Of a DNA stretch of 45,990 nucleotides, positions 33,830-42,728 are shown one piece after another. The notes below the pieces were generated by a model that saw nothing but the letters and a program-made list of their open reading frames with translations, had not been told where the DNA came from and did no database searches. The position numbers and the translations under genes were made by a program. This DNA is from Candidatus Izemoplasma sp. (GTDB lineage Bacteria > Bacillota_I > Bacilli_A > Izemoplasmatales > Izemoplasmataceae): NCBI GenBank assembly GCA_007135105.1, contig SLJL01000022.1:1-45990 (forward strand), given 5' to 3'. The stretch's first letter is position 1. Each line of letters starts with the position of its first letter.

Positions 33830-36800
33830 ATGGCTTTTTCCTGGTCCGAAAAACAGATAGAAGCATTTGAATCCAGTGGCAAAAATCTCCTTATCAGTGC
33901 CGCAGCCGGTAGTGGTAAAACAGCGGTATTGACCCAAAGGGTCATCGAAAAACTGAAACAAGGCGTGGCGCTTGACCGCCTGGTCATCCTGACATTCACC
34001 AACAAGGCCGCCGCTGAAATGCGCGAGCGGATCCGCACCAGAATCATGGCCGATTCCGCTTTGAAAGATGCATTACCGCTCCTGGAACAAGCGCACATCA
34101 AGACCTTTGATGCTTATGCGCTTCATCTTCTAAAAAAATACGGATACCACATGAATGTCTCGAACAAGCTTTCGGTCTTGAGCCAGACGGATGCCCTCTT
34201 GATCAAACATGACATTCTCACCGCCCTCATCAACGAACGGTACAGGATCAAGGATGAAAGATTCATCGCTTATCTGGATGACTTTGCGACGAAAGACGAC
34301 AAAATCTTACAACAGACGATTCTTCATGTTCACGATCAGTTGGCCCTGAATCCCGAGCGGAAGGGCTTTCTTGAAAACCTACGAACCGCATTCTTTAGCG
34401 ATGATACCTTTTCAAGGCTGTTTTCGGATTATGAAACCAGGCTGCTTGAAAAAGCCAAAGCCTTCTATGATCAACTGAGGCACATGGCATCCCGTTTTAC
34501 GCATCCGTTGCTTCAGGATTACATCGATGCGGATAAGAAGCTTCTGCGACCGCTTGTCACGGTTAAAGACCATGATACTTTGTACCGGTTCTTGCAAAGC
34601 GGTCTGAATTTCCGTCGCCTTTCCTTGCCGAAAACAGGGGCGGATCCCGCTTTGGATGAAGAAAAGGATCGGTTTAAAGACCAGCGGGACCAACTGAAGA
34701 AGGAAATCAAGAAATTTTCGGCGATCATCGACCGGGACAAAGAAGCACAGCGTCAGGCATTTTTGAATAGCGGCGCGCATATTGACATCATTGTCGAACT
34801 GACGCTTGATTTCATCGACCGTTATCAAACCCATCAACGCCAGACCGAACAGTTCGATTTCGCTTCTGCGGCGACATTGGCGCTCAAAATCATCAAAGAC
34901 TACCCGGAGGTCAGAAAAGAGATCATGGCTGACACCCATGAAGTGATGGTTGATGAATACCAGGATACCAACTGGCTACAGGAAGTCTTTCTTAGAACCA
35001 TTACCGAGGATAATCTCTACATGGTCGGAGATGTGAAACAATCCATCTACCGTTTCCGGCATGCCGAACCGGCAATTTTCGTCGAGAAATACTTGCAGTA
35101 TCGTGCCACCGATACCGGTAAGGTGATCGACTTGAACCAGAACTTCCGGAGTCGTAAAGAAGTTCTAAGCGATATCAACACGATATTCGAACATACCATG
35201 GATAAAACCATCGGTGGCATCGATTATGATACGTCGCAGAAACTCTATTATGGCAACCGTTCTTTTGAAACATTGAAGGCTTCCGAAAACCGTTATGGTC
35301 TCACCTATCACCATTATGATAAAAAGACAGTCAAGGAGGCCTTGCCTGCAAATTTCAAAGCGGAAGCCGTCGAGTTTTTCCGCATCGGTCAGATTATCAA
35401 GGAAAAGATAAGAAAGGGCGAAAAAATTAAAGATGGTGATACTTTAAGACCTGTACGCTATGGGGATTTCACCATTCTGATCGACCGGAAATCCAAGTTC
35501 AAGACCGCTGCGGATATCTTCCGGTATCTCGGGATTCCTTTATTGGTGCACCGGTCCAAAGCGTTCGTCTCACAGGATGACATGCTTGCGGTCAAACAGC
35601 TTCTGACCTTGCTTGTCAGCCTGGTAGATGAGGCTTGTTATGAAAAGAACTTCCATCACGCGTTTTTGAGTGTGACCCGCTCCTTTCTATACCGATATGA
35701 CGATGATATGATAACGCAGGAACTACTACGTTTTCCCAGACGTTATCCCGGAAAAGAGGCGCTTGAGGATATCTTGAAGACTTCGGATCTCAAAGCGCTT
35801 AAAGATACGCTTCAAAGCCTTGTGCCGTTGGTTAGGAACGCGCCGCTCATAACGGTATTGGAACATACCTTCGAAACGACGGCTTACGACGAGAAGCTCG
35901 TCGAGATTCCCGATACGCTGGCGGCTATCGAGCGGAAACGCGATTTGCTGGCGATCGGTGAGGTCCAAAGTAGACAAGGTGTCGATCTTAAGGCGTTTGT
36001 CACGTATTTCGATGCCATTGTCGCGGCCCAGGCAGATATTGAAATCGAGAAAATGGAGGCCTTTGTTGCCGACAAGGTGAATTTGATGACGATGCACAAA
36101 TCCAAGGGTTTGCAGTTTCCCATCGTTTTCCTTCCGCATCTATCAAATCTCTTTCAGGGTGATCGTGATCCTGTGCGGATCGATCAGGAACTGGGCTTGA
36201 TCATCCAAAACGAGGATGAAGGACTTGATAAGCATTTCCTCTATCACCTTCATGATGATAAAAACAAGGCCGCGGAAAATTCAGAAAAGCTACGTTTGTT
36301 GTATGTGGCGCTCACAAGAGCGATTGAAGAAGTTCACCTCATTGGAGAGACTTTGGACGATGCCGATACTTTCGAAGGTGTTGCGCCTTATCTCGACCGA
36401 CTCGGATACAACAGTTTTCGCAGTGTCTTCCAGAGTGTCGCCGCCTGGTTTGAAGGTGCGATGGTCGCTTTTGATCCGCTTGATTTTCTTGACGATGCTG
36501 ATTACGAAACGAAGATCAGGAAACGAGCGGTGCCCGATGCACCGGTTCACAAGGCCTATGATCCGGTGCCGCTTGAGACGCAGATCGTTAAGGATACCCG
36601 TTTTTCCGGTGGCATCGATATTTTGTTGACACCCGAACAACTGGAAAATATCGATTACGGCAATCTGCTTCATGATGCATTCGAGCATTTGGATTTCAAG
36701 GCGCCAATCCAGCCACAACTGGATGAGATGGTTCTTGATGATCAGACGAAGTCGATCATCCGAAAATTTTTCGACCAACCGTTCATCAAGAATCTGAAGT

Positions 36801-37051
36801 TCACCGGTGTCTATAAGGAATACCCTTTTGCGCGCTTCGAGTCCGACACGCAATCGCTCGGTTTCATTGACCTTTTACTGGAAACGAGGGATAAGTTCAT
36901 CGTGGTGGATTATAAACTCAGGGATTTGAATAAACCGACATATATTGAACAGGTCAAAGCCTACTGTGACATGCTTTCTGAAGTTAGTGAAAAAACAGTT
37001 GAAGGGTATCTTTACTCCATGCTTGATGCGACATTCAAAAAAATCGTATAG
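33830..37051 (+). CDS. addA: AddA-like ATP-dependent helicase/nuclease subunit
   Basis: 1073 residues, slightly shorter than Bacillus AddA (about 1230). A UvrD-type superfamily 1A helicase fused to a RecB-like nuclease. The start MAFSWSEKQIEAF is the Q-motif region and Walker A AAAGSGKT is at 24-31. Helicase motifs follow: TFTNKAAAEMRERI, MVDEYQDTN (Walker B), GDVKQSIYRFRHAEP, LMTMHKSKGLQFPIVFLP and RLLYVALTRA. The C-terminal nuclease has D1014 in LGFIDLL and D1027-x-K1029 in VVDYK. The ATG at 33830 follows the addB stop by one base with AAAGGAA before it. Any start further upstream would run through addB. Confidence 0.96.
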   Translation: MAFSWSEKQIEAFESSGKNLLISAAAGSGKTAVLTQRVIEKLKQGVALDRLVILTFTNKAAAEMRERIRTRIMADSALKDALPLLEQAHIKTFDAYALHLLKKYGYHMNVSNKLSVLSQTDALLIKHDILTALINERYRIKDERFIAYLDDFATKDDKILQQTILHVHDQLALNPERKGFLENLRTAFFSDDTFSRLFSDYETRLLEKAKAFYDQLRHMASRFTHPLLQDYIDADKKLLRPLVTVKDHDTLYRFLQSGLNFRRLSLPKTGADPALDEEKDRFKDQRDQLKKEIKKFSAIIDRDKEAQRQAFLNSGAHIDIIVELTLDFIDRYQTHQRQTEQFDFASAATLALKIIKDYPEVRKEIMADTHEVMVDEYQDTNWLQEVFLRTITEDNLYMVGDVKQSIYRFRHAEPAIFVEKYLQYRATDTGKVIDLNQNFRSRKEVLSDINTIFEHTMDKTIGGIDYDTSQKLYYGNRSFETLKASENRYGLTYHHYDKKTVKEALPANFKAEAVEFFRIGQIIKEKIRKGEKIKDGDTLRPVRYGDFTILIDRKSKFKTAADIFRYLGIPLLVHRSKAFVSQDDMLAVKQLLTLLVSLVDEACYEKNFHHAFLSVTRSFLYRYDDDMITQELLRFPRRYPGKEALEDILKTSDLKALKDTLQSLVPLVRNAPLITVLEHTFETTAYDEKLVEIPDTLAAIERKRDLLAIGEVQSRQGVDLKAFVTYFDAIVAAQADIEIEKMEAFVADKVNLMTMHKSKGLQFPIVFLPHLSNLFQGDRDPVRIDQELGLIIQNEDEGLDKHFLYHLHDDKNKAAENSEKLRLLYVALTRAIEEVHLIGETLDDADTFEGVAPYLDRLGYNSFRSVFQSVAAWFEGAMVAFDPLDFLDDADYETKIRKRAVPDAPVHKAYDPVPLETQIVKDTRFSGGIDILLTPEQLENIDYGNLLHDAFEHLDFKAPIQPQLDEMVLDDQTKSIIRKFFDQPFIKNLKFTGVYKEYPFARFESDTQSLGFIDLLLETRDKFIVVDYKLRDLNKPTYIEQVKAYCDMLSEVSEKTVEGYLYSMLDATFKKIV

Positions 37052-37062
37052 GGGTGATGGCA

Positions 37063-37758
37063 ATGATTGAACTGAAACGTGCATCCAAGGATTATCAAAG
37101 CGGAACCATTGTGACCAAGGCCTTGATCGATGCGGATCTATCCATCGATAAGGGTGAGTTTGTGGTGATTCTAGGGCCTTCAGGCAGTGGGAAGAGCACG
37201 ATGCTCAACCTCATGGGCGGTCTGGATCATCCGACGCAAGGCAAGATTGTTATCAACGATAGAACCATCAGCGATTATGACCAAAAGGCTTTAATTGAGT
37301 TTAGAAGAGAAACCGTGGGCTTCGTGTTCCAGGAGTATAACCTGTTACACGCGCTCACGGTGGGAGAAAACATCAGTGTCGCTGCGCACATAAGCAAGCA
37401 TCCCGATACGGTGGAGAATGTCCTGAAAGCTGTAGGACTCGAGGAACACATTGATAAATACCCCTACCAACTATCGGGCGGGGAACAACAACGGGTGTCG
37501 ATCGCCCGGGCGCTCATCAAACGTCCGACGGTACTTTTTTGTGATGAACCGACAGGATCGCTTGATGAGGAAGTCGCCAAAAACGTCTTAAGGGTCCTGA
37601 AAACGTTGAATCGTGAAACGAAGACGACGGTTGTTCTGATTACACACAATGTGGCAATAGCCCAGATTGCCGACCGTGTCATCCGGTTGAACTCAGGAAA
37701 AATCATTGAAGACAGACACCAGGATTCGCCTGAAGATATCGGAGCCATACACTTTTAA
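37063..37758 (+). CDS. ABC transporter ATP-binding protein (MacB/LolD type)
   Basis: 231 residues. Walker A GPSGSGKST is at 38-46, the Q-loop FVFQEYNLL, signature LSGGEQQ at 137-143, Walker B LFCDEP (D161, E162) and the H-loop in VLITHN. MGGLDHPTQGKI and the EYNLL segment fit the type VII/MacB-LolD-FtsE class that pairs with FtsX-like permeases. Start ATG 37063 is preferred (GGGGTGAT at 37051-37058); GTG 37054 and ATG 37057 are in frame but overlap that site. It sits 11 bases after addA and 2 bases before its permease partner. Confidence 0.93.
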   Translation: MIELKRASKDYQSGTIVTKALIDADLSIDKGEFVVILGPSGSGKSTMLNLMGGLDHPTQGKIVINDRTISDYDQKALIEFRRETVGFVFQEYNLLHALTVGENISVAAHISKHPDTVENVLKAVGLEEHIDKYPYQLSGGEQQRVSIARALIKRPTVLFCDEPTGSLDEEVAKNVLRVLKTLNRETKTTVVLITHNVAIAQIADRVIRLNSGKIIEDRHQDSPEDIGAIHF

Positions 37759-37760
37759 TC

Positions 37761-40088
37761 ATGCTTAGACGCCATGTCATCAGGACTTTCAAGGAAAAGA
37801 AGGTGACACTTGTTCTTCTGGGTCTTGTCATCATGCTTTCCTCTTTTATTTATACGGCGGTTCATCTCGGCGCTTCGGCGATCGAAGAAGCGACATTGCC
37901 ATATTTCGATGCCCATGTCCAAGAAGATTTTACCATCGAGACCCCGGCGGTGATCAATCCGGTAGAAACAGAAGCGCTCAGCGATGTGTGTTCTTTCACA
38001 AGCACTATGCTCACGGATTTATATCAGGAGGACAAGACTTGTTTCTATGATGTTCTTTCCTGGCGAAGGGATGCACTGGTTGATCTGCTCGATGTCTCTT
38101 TGGAGACAAGGCTCTATAAGGATGCCCAGATAACTCGTGATGATGAGACGCACCGTGTCAGGGTCATCAAAGATTCAACCTTTATCAATCGGACAAAACT
38201 TACCGCGGGTGCTTTACCGCAGACCGATGACGAGATTGCGATACTGGAGAATTATGCCCGGAATAACAATCTTGAGATTGGTGATACGCTTACGGTTTTG
38301 AACAATAATTACACCATCACCGGCTTTGTGCTGTTTCCGGATTATAATCTGCCGATATTGGATCACGTCTACATGTTTTCAACGGAATCACAAACGTTAG
38401 CTTTGATGACGGATGATGGCTTTGATGCGTTGGCGCGTGTTCCCGGGTTTCATTTTTCCGGCTTGTTTTTGACTTCGCGTTTCGATGCAGCTGATCTATT
38501 CGAAGCCCATCCGGAAATCGGCGGCCTGGTTCAATCCTTCATCTTGACGGAAAACAATCTTCGTAGCGGTGCGATATACGATGAGATCAGCGGATCCTAT
38601 GCGACCGGTTTGATGCTCAGTGTGTTGATTTCAGGCATCGGTATCGTCATTGTCGGGTTGATGGTGAAAAAGACCGTCGAAAGCAACAAGCGACCATTCG
38701 GAATCCTGAAGGCCTTGGGCCTCAGAAACAAGGAACTGATGTGGCCTTATCTTCAATTTCTCTGTCTGTTTTCGTTGCTGTTTTTGTTGCTCGGATATGG
38801 TCTTGGTTATTTGTTCAGTCCCAGTTTCAGGGACTTGTATCTCCTGTTTTATCTGTTGCCCAGCGAGCCAATCGCATTTTCGCTTTCAGGGTTTTTGACG
38901 GCGGTTTTCGTACCGTTGCTGGTTTTGATGGTCATGGGGTATTTCGTCATAAAAAACCTGCTTGATGTCGATGCACTCAAACTCATTAGACCACCGGTCG
39001 ATGTTCCTGGTGGTAAGGTATTTTTAATGGGGAAATCCTTGTTTAGACGTTTTGGTTTCATCATCCGGTTTCAGTTTACATTTCTGTTGCGTCATCTGGC
39101 CAAGGTAGCTGTATATATCGTTGGTGTGTTTTTTGCGATCTACTTGAGTTTTCTTGCCGTCGGCATGCTCAATGTTTTCGAAGAGACCGTACACGGATAT
39201 TATGATACCCTGGACATCACGAGTATCGGCTATGGGTATGAAGGAAGCGCGGAACCCGATGGAGAAAAAGTTATCGAGCTTCCCGCTTTGATTGATGATA
39301 CCCAGGCCATTGTCATCGGTCTTTCAGAAGACCAAATCCTGCACCCATTGCATGATCGAAGGGGTGATGATCTGCTGCCGTTGTTGCGGGAGGGTCTTGT
39401 GGTTTCGCGCAGTTTCCAGTTGATGAGCGGTGTGAATCCCGGTGACACGGTACAGGTTCGTCTTGGTATCGAACAACATACGTTTGAAGTTATGGCGGTC
39501 GCAGCCATTTATCCCGGCGAACATGTTTTCATTGACCGTGCAGTGCTTGCTCAAACTATTTTTGCGGATTCGGACTACTATAACGCCGTCTATGCGGATA
39601 CGCTGCTGGATGAAGCACTTTATGAAGAGGTCTTTGTCGTTGAAACCTTGCTCGACGAAGTTGCGAGCATGAATGAGATTGTGCAGACCATGTTCTATCT
39701 GATTGTGGGAACCGGTCTTGTGATCGGTTTGATCATCATCTATCTTCTGACGCTGCTGATGGTCGAGGACCACTATTACAATATCGCTTTATTCAAGGTG
39801 ATCGGTTATCGTGGAAAAGAAATACATAAATTGATTCTTGGCGGCTATCAGAAATTGAATGTCGGTATCTTTCTGCTGGTCATTCCTTTTGCGCTGCTTA
39901 CTTTCAATGTGATGCAGTGGTATTTCGCGCAAACTTATCAGTTCATCCTGCCGATGCGACTGCAAGTGTCACATGTCTTTTTAATCGCGGTGCTTTATGG
40001 TATCATTTTCATGGTAGCGAGCTTGCATGCGAAACATAAAGTGAATACAGTCAGCTTGAGCGCTGCGCTGAAAATATATCAGGTATAG
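37761..40088 (+). CDS. FtsX-like ABC transporter permease
   Basis: 775 residues. There is one N-terminal membrane helix (about 15-37), an extracytoplasmic domain of about 240 residues, three helices near 280-300, 330-352 and 372-400, another at about 445-470, a second extracytoplasmic domain, then three helices near 640, 700 and 735. This duplicated FtsX arrangement is common for Gram-positive MacB-like exporters, peptide-resistance transporters and lipoprotein transporters that work by mechanotransmission. The substrate is unknown; there is no adjacent two-component system that would suggest antimicrobial peptide sensing. It starts 2 bases after the ATPase gene with no good ribosome-binding site, so translation is probably coupled. 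Confidence 0.88.
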   Translation: MLRRHVIRTFKEKKVTLVLLGLVIMLSSFIYTAVHLGASAIEEATLPYFDAHVQEDFTIETPAVINPVETEALSDVCSFTSTMLTDLYQEDKTCFYDVLSWRRDALVDLLDVSLETRLYKDAQITRDDETHRVRVIKDSTFINRTKLTAGALPQTDDEIAILENYARNNNLEIGDTLTVLNNNYTITGFVLFPDYNLPILDHVYMFSTESQTLALMTDDGFDALARVPGFHFSGLFLTSRFDAADLFEAHPEIGGLVQSFILTENNLRSGAIYDEISGSYATGLMLSVLISGIGIVIVGLMVKKTVESNKRPFGILKALGLRNKELMWPYLQFLCLFSLLFLLLGYGLGYLFSPSFRDLYLLFYLLPSEPIAFSLSGFLTAVFVPLLVLMVMGYFVIKNLLDVDALKLIRPPVDVPGGKVFLMGKSLFRRFGFIIRFQFTFLLRHLAKVAVYIVGVFFAIYLSFLAVGMLNVFEETVHGYYDTLDITSIGYGYEGSAEPDGEKVIELPALIDDTQAIVIGLSEDQILHPLHDRRGDDLLPLLREGLVVSRSFQLMSGVNPGDTVQVRLGIEQHTFEVMAVAAIYPGEHVFIDRAVLAQTIFADSDYYNAVYADTLLDEALYEEVFVVETLLDEVASMNEIVQTMFYLIVGTGLVIGLIIIYLLTLLMVEDHYYNIALFKVIGYRGKEIHKLILGGYQKLNVGIFLLVIPFALLTFNVMQWYFAQTYQFILPMRLQVSHVFLIAVLYGIIFMVASLHAKHKVNTVSLSAALKIYQV

Positions 40089-40096
40089 AGGTGTTT

Positions 40097-40963
40097 ATGG
40101 AACAAGGCAGAATCATAAAATTGATCGGCGGTTTGTATACCGTGTTGGATGATAACGGAAAAACACACGTCTTGAAGCCACGCGGATTGTTTCGGCATGA
40201 AAAACAGAACCCACGTGTCGGGGACCTGGTCGCTTTTGACACTGATTTGATACAAGAGGTCATAACAAGAAAGAATCTTTTGCTGCGGCCCTCGATTGCC
40301 AATGTCGATCAAGCTTTCATTATTAATGGTTGTGTCAATCCTGCCTTCAGTTTCTTCTTGTTGGACCGGTTTTTGGTACACACGGAAAAAGCGGGTATCG
40401 ATGCGGTGATTGTGGTGAACAAGATCGATTTGTTGAGCGAGGATAAATTGCGTCGTTTACGTGATGATCTTCTGTACTATGAACGTTACTATGATGTGAT
40501 CTATGTCAGCGCAAAGGATCCGAAGAGCCTAGAACCTCTAAGACAACGGTTCAGCGATAAAGTCAACGTTTTCGCCGGTCAGACCGGGAGTGGCAAGAGT
40601 AGTATTCTCAATGCGCTCAATCCGGACTTGTCTTTGAAGACCCAACCGATATCAAAAGCCTTGGGACGGGGGAAGCATACCACGCGTCACAGTGAACTCA
40701 TCCCTTTTGAAAACGGATTTGTCGCTGATACACCGGGTTTTTCCAAATTGGATTTCGAGGGGATAGTACCTGAGGATCTACCTGAATACTACAAGGATTT
40801 CTTTGAACGGTCCGCTTTATGCAAGTTCAGAGGGTGTCAACACATCAACGAACCCGGTTGCGCTGTCAAGAAAGCTGTTAAGGATAACGAGGTCCCAAGA
40901 AACCGCTACGAAAACTATTTGAGAATCCATGAGGAAATCTCCCAGACGAAAATACGTTATTAG
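40097..40963 (+). CDS. rsgA: Ribosome small subunit GTPase RsgA (YjeQ/EngC)
   Basis: 288 residues. A circularly permuted GTPase that checks late 30S assembly. The order is an N-terminal OB fold (about 1-65), then G4 NKID, G5 SAKD, G1 GQTGSGKSS (161-169), a switch region GRGKHTTRH with the catalytic-type His, and G3 DTPGF. The C-terminal zinc module is C242-x4-C247-x-H249-x5-C255. ATG 40097 is preferred with AGAGG just before; GTG 40091 is possible. In Bacillus this gene follows prpC-prkC; here the phosphatase/kinase pair is missing and an ABC transporter precedes it. Confidence 0.97.
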   Translation: MEQGRIIKLIGGLYTVLDDNGKTHVLKPRGLFRHEKQNPRVGDLVAFDTDLIQEVITRKNLLLRPSIANVDQAFIINGCVNPAFSFFLLDRFLVHTEKAGIDAVIVVNKIDLLSEDKLRRLRDDLLYYERYYDVIYVSAKDPKSLEPLRQRFSDKVNVFAGQTGSGKSSILNALNPDLSLKTQPISKALGRGKHTTRHSELIPFENGFVADTPGFSKLDFEGIVPEDLPEYYKDFFERSALCKFRGCQHINEPGCAVKKAVKDNEVPRNRYENYLRIHEEISQTKIRY

Positions 40964-40974
40964 GATGTGATACC

Positions 40975-41610
40975 ATGAAAATAGCCCCTTCGATCCTGTC
41001 AGCCGATTTCAGCAGGTTGAAAGATGAAATCGCTTCAATAAACGATGCCGATTGGATCCATATCGATGTCATGGACGGACATTTCGTACCGAACATCACC
41101 ATTGGACCAGCGGTTGTAAAAGCACTTAGACCCCATAGCGACAAACCATTCGATACCCATCTGATGATCAGCGATCCTGAAAAATATCTCGATGCTTTCA
41201 TCGATGCCGGTAGTGACCATATCACCTTTCATATCGAGACGGTCGATGATCCGGATCGTTTGATCGACTTGTTGCACGGAAAAAACGTTAAAGCCGGTAT
41301 GTCTGTGAAACCGAACACGCCGGTCGATGCGATAAAACCATATCTTTCAAAACTTGAGGTTGTGCTCGTCATGAGCGTGGAACCCGGTTTTGGTGGTCAG
41401 GCGTTCATGCCCGATTCACTTGATAAGATGCGCTACCTGAAACGCTTGAGGGAAGAAAACGGCTATCGGTATGAGGTCGTGGTCGACGGCGGCATCAACG
41501 TTGAAACCGGAAAGCTTTGTCTTGAGGCCGGCGCCGATGTTCTGGTAGCGGGATCTTTCATCTTTAAAACGCAACGCCGCAATGAACAGATCAGGAAGCT
41601 GAAACCATGA
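40975..41610 (+). CDS. rpe: Ribulose-phosphate 3-epimerase
   Basis: 211 residues, a TIM barrel. It interconverts ribulose 5-phosphate and xylulose 5-phosphate in the pentose phosphate pathway. Diagnostic stretches are MKIAPSILSADFSRL, HIDVMDGHFVPNITIGP, DTHLMI, MSVEPGFGGQAFMP and VVDGGIN. The metal-binding His and Asp (HIDVMDG, DTHLM, VDGG) are present. TTAGGATG precedes the ATG. It lies 11 bases after rsgA and overlaps thiN by 4 bases. Confidence 0.97.
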   Translation: MKIAPSILSADFSRLKDEIASINDADWIHIDVMDGHFVPNITIGPAVVKALRPHSDKPFDTHLMISDPEKYLDAFIDAGSDHITFHIETVDDPDRLIDLLHGKNVKAGMSVKPNTPVDAIKPYLSKLEVVLVMSVEPGFGGQAFMPDSLDKMRYLKRLREENGYRYEVVVDGGINVETGKLCLEAGADVLVAGSFIFKTQRRNEQIRKLKP

Positions 41611-42215
41611 ATGTCGTCATCTTCATCAATCCGATCAATTACACCTTGCCCGCCTATGACCCAAGTAGAAAGGATGTCTACTATATCGGTGTCGATAAAG
41701 GGGCTTATCACGCGTTAACTGCCGGCTATCGGCTGGATGTTGCTTTGGGAGACTTCGACTCGGTGGATGCCGCTGAAATGCAGTTTATTGAAGATAAGGC
41801 CAGAAGCATCGAAGTCAGCAAAGTGATGAAAGACGAAACGGACAGCGAACTGGCGATTGTTCATGCGCTAAAGCTAAATCCCGAGAGGATTCTCGTTTAT
41901 GGCGGTATCGGCAGTAGACTTGATCACACATATGCGAACGTTTTACTGTTGAAACGCGGTCCGATTGAAATGCGGACGGATCATCAACGCATGTTCGCGT
42001 TGAGACCAGGGACCCATACCATAGATCGCTCATTCGCATTCATATCTTTTTTCGCGCTGGAACCGGTGAAAAATCTACATCTCGAGGGTTTTAAGTATAC
42101 GCTTTCGGGATACGATATGGACCCGGATGATCCTTTGGGTGTTTCCAATGAAGGGACAGGGACCGTTCGTTTTGATGAAGGTTTTCTCCTCGTCATTACA
42201 AATGATGATCTATAA
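41607..42215 (+). CDS. thiN: Thiamine pyrophosphokinase
   Basis: 202 residues. It makes thiamine pyrophosphate from thiamine and ATP, allowing use of salvaged thiamine. The family motifs are GVDKGAYHAL, VALGDFDSVD, DETDSELAI and GGIGSRLDHTYAN, in order, followed by the C-terminal beta domain with the SNEGTGTVRFDEGFLLVI stretch. The start ATG overlaps the rpe stop (ATGA). It ends the nine-gene run and is followed by a terminator. Confidence 0.95.
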   Translation: MNVVIFINPINYTLPAYDPSRKDVYYIGVDKGAYHALTAGYRLDVALGDFDSVDAAEMQFIEDKARSIEVSKVMKDETDSELAIVHALKLNPERILVYGGIGSRLDHTYANVLLLKRGPIEMRTDHQRMFALRPGTHTIDRSFAFISFFALEPVKNLHLEGFKYTLSGYDMDPDDPLGVSNEGTGTVRFDEGFLLVITNDDL

Positions 42216-42216
42216 A

Positions 42217-42245
42217 AAAAACACTGATTTTTCAGTGTTTTTCAA
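42217..42245 (+). terminator. Terminator after thiN
   Basis: 11-bp stem (42217-42227 with 42232-42242), TTTT loop. It is A-rich upstream and T-rich in its 3' arm, with little T tract beyond it. Confidence 0.8.
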
Positions 42246-42261
42246 AAAAAGGAGATCTATG

Positions 42262-42288
42262 CATAATAAAAGCCGCTTACACGGCTTT
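42262..42288 (-). terminator. Terminator of rpmB (minus strand)
   Basis: 7-bp stem AAAGCCG/CGGCTTT (42269-42275 with 42282-42288), followed on the minus strand by a T-rich tail (complement of 42262-42271). Confidence 0.75.
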
Positions 42289-42298
42289 CGATGCTAGT

Positions 42299-42490
42299 CT
42301 AAGCTCTGGTCAAGTTGTTCTTTTTAAGTGCGCGAGCAGAAACCCATACGGTTTTCTTCTCGCCGTTTTCATCGATGATTCTTACCTTTTGCAAATTCGC
42401 TTTCCATTTTCTGCGTGTAGCGTTCAATGAAAATGAGCGATTATTGCCGCTGAGGTTCTTTTTTCCGGTAATATAACATGATTTTCCCAT
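42299..42490 (-). CDS. rpmB: 50S ribosomal protein L28
   Basis: 63 residues. The start [19 protein letters not shown] and the basic [13 protein letters not shown] segment are those of L28; [10 protein letters not shown] ends it. Only one cysteine is present (C5), so this is the zinc-free type. GGAGGG precedes the ATG at 42490. A further in-frame upstream ATG at 42535 overlaps the -10 box and is rejected. It is opposite in direction to its neighbours thiN and fakA, as is usual for rpmB at this locus in Bacillota. Confidence 0.96.
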   Translation of the reverse strand: MGKSCYITGKKNLSGNNRSFSLNATRRKWKANLQKVRIIDENGEKKTVWVSARALKKNNLTRA

Positions 42491-42534
42491 GGTAACCCTC
42501 CGTTCAAGAATTCGATGGTGCCGAAACCTAATCA

Positions 42535-42562
42535 ATTATATCACAAAGAAACTTATATTCAA
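42535..42562 (-). promoter_or_regulatory. Promoter of rpmB
   Basis: On the minus strand: TTGAAT (42562-42557), 16-base spacer, TATAAT (42540-42535) with an extended TGA just upstream of it. Strong by inspection, as expected for a ribosomal protein gene. Confidence 0.8.
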
Positions 42563-42608
42563 GAAAATTTTGATATTTTTTGAATAAAGTGTCTAATTCG
42601 TGAATATG

Positions 42609-42637
42609 TTGCATTTAAAACAACGCTATGATAAAAT
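42609..42637 (+). promoter_or_regulatory. Promoter of fakA
   Basis: TTGCAT (42609-42614), 17-base spacer, TAAAAT (42632-42637) with extended TGA at 42629-42631. Confidence 0.75.
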
Positions 42638-42656
42638 AAAAGGGCTAAATTTATCA

Positions 42657-42693
42657 CGGTTTTACCGACATTTGACTACGTCAAACCGACGTA
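42657..42693 (+). repeat. Inverted repeats in the fakA leader
   Basis: Three small inverted repeats lie between the promoter and the fakA ribosome-binding site: CGGT/ACCG (42657-42660 with 42664-42667), TTTGAC/GTCAAA (42671-42676 with 42680-42685) and TACGTC/GACGTA (42677-42682 with 42688-42693). The last two overlap and could not form together. They may be an operator, an RNA structure, or chance. Confidence 0.45.
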
Positions 42694-42728
42694 ACTGAAA
42701 CCCCAAATTTCAAACGGAGGCAAAAAAA

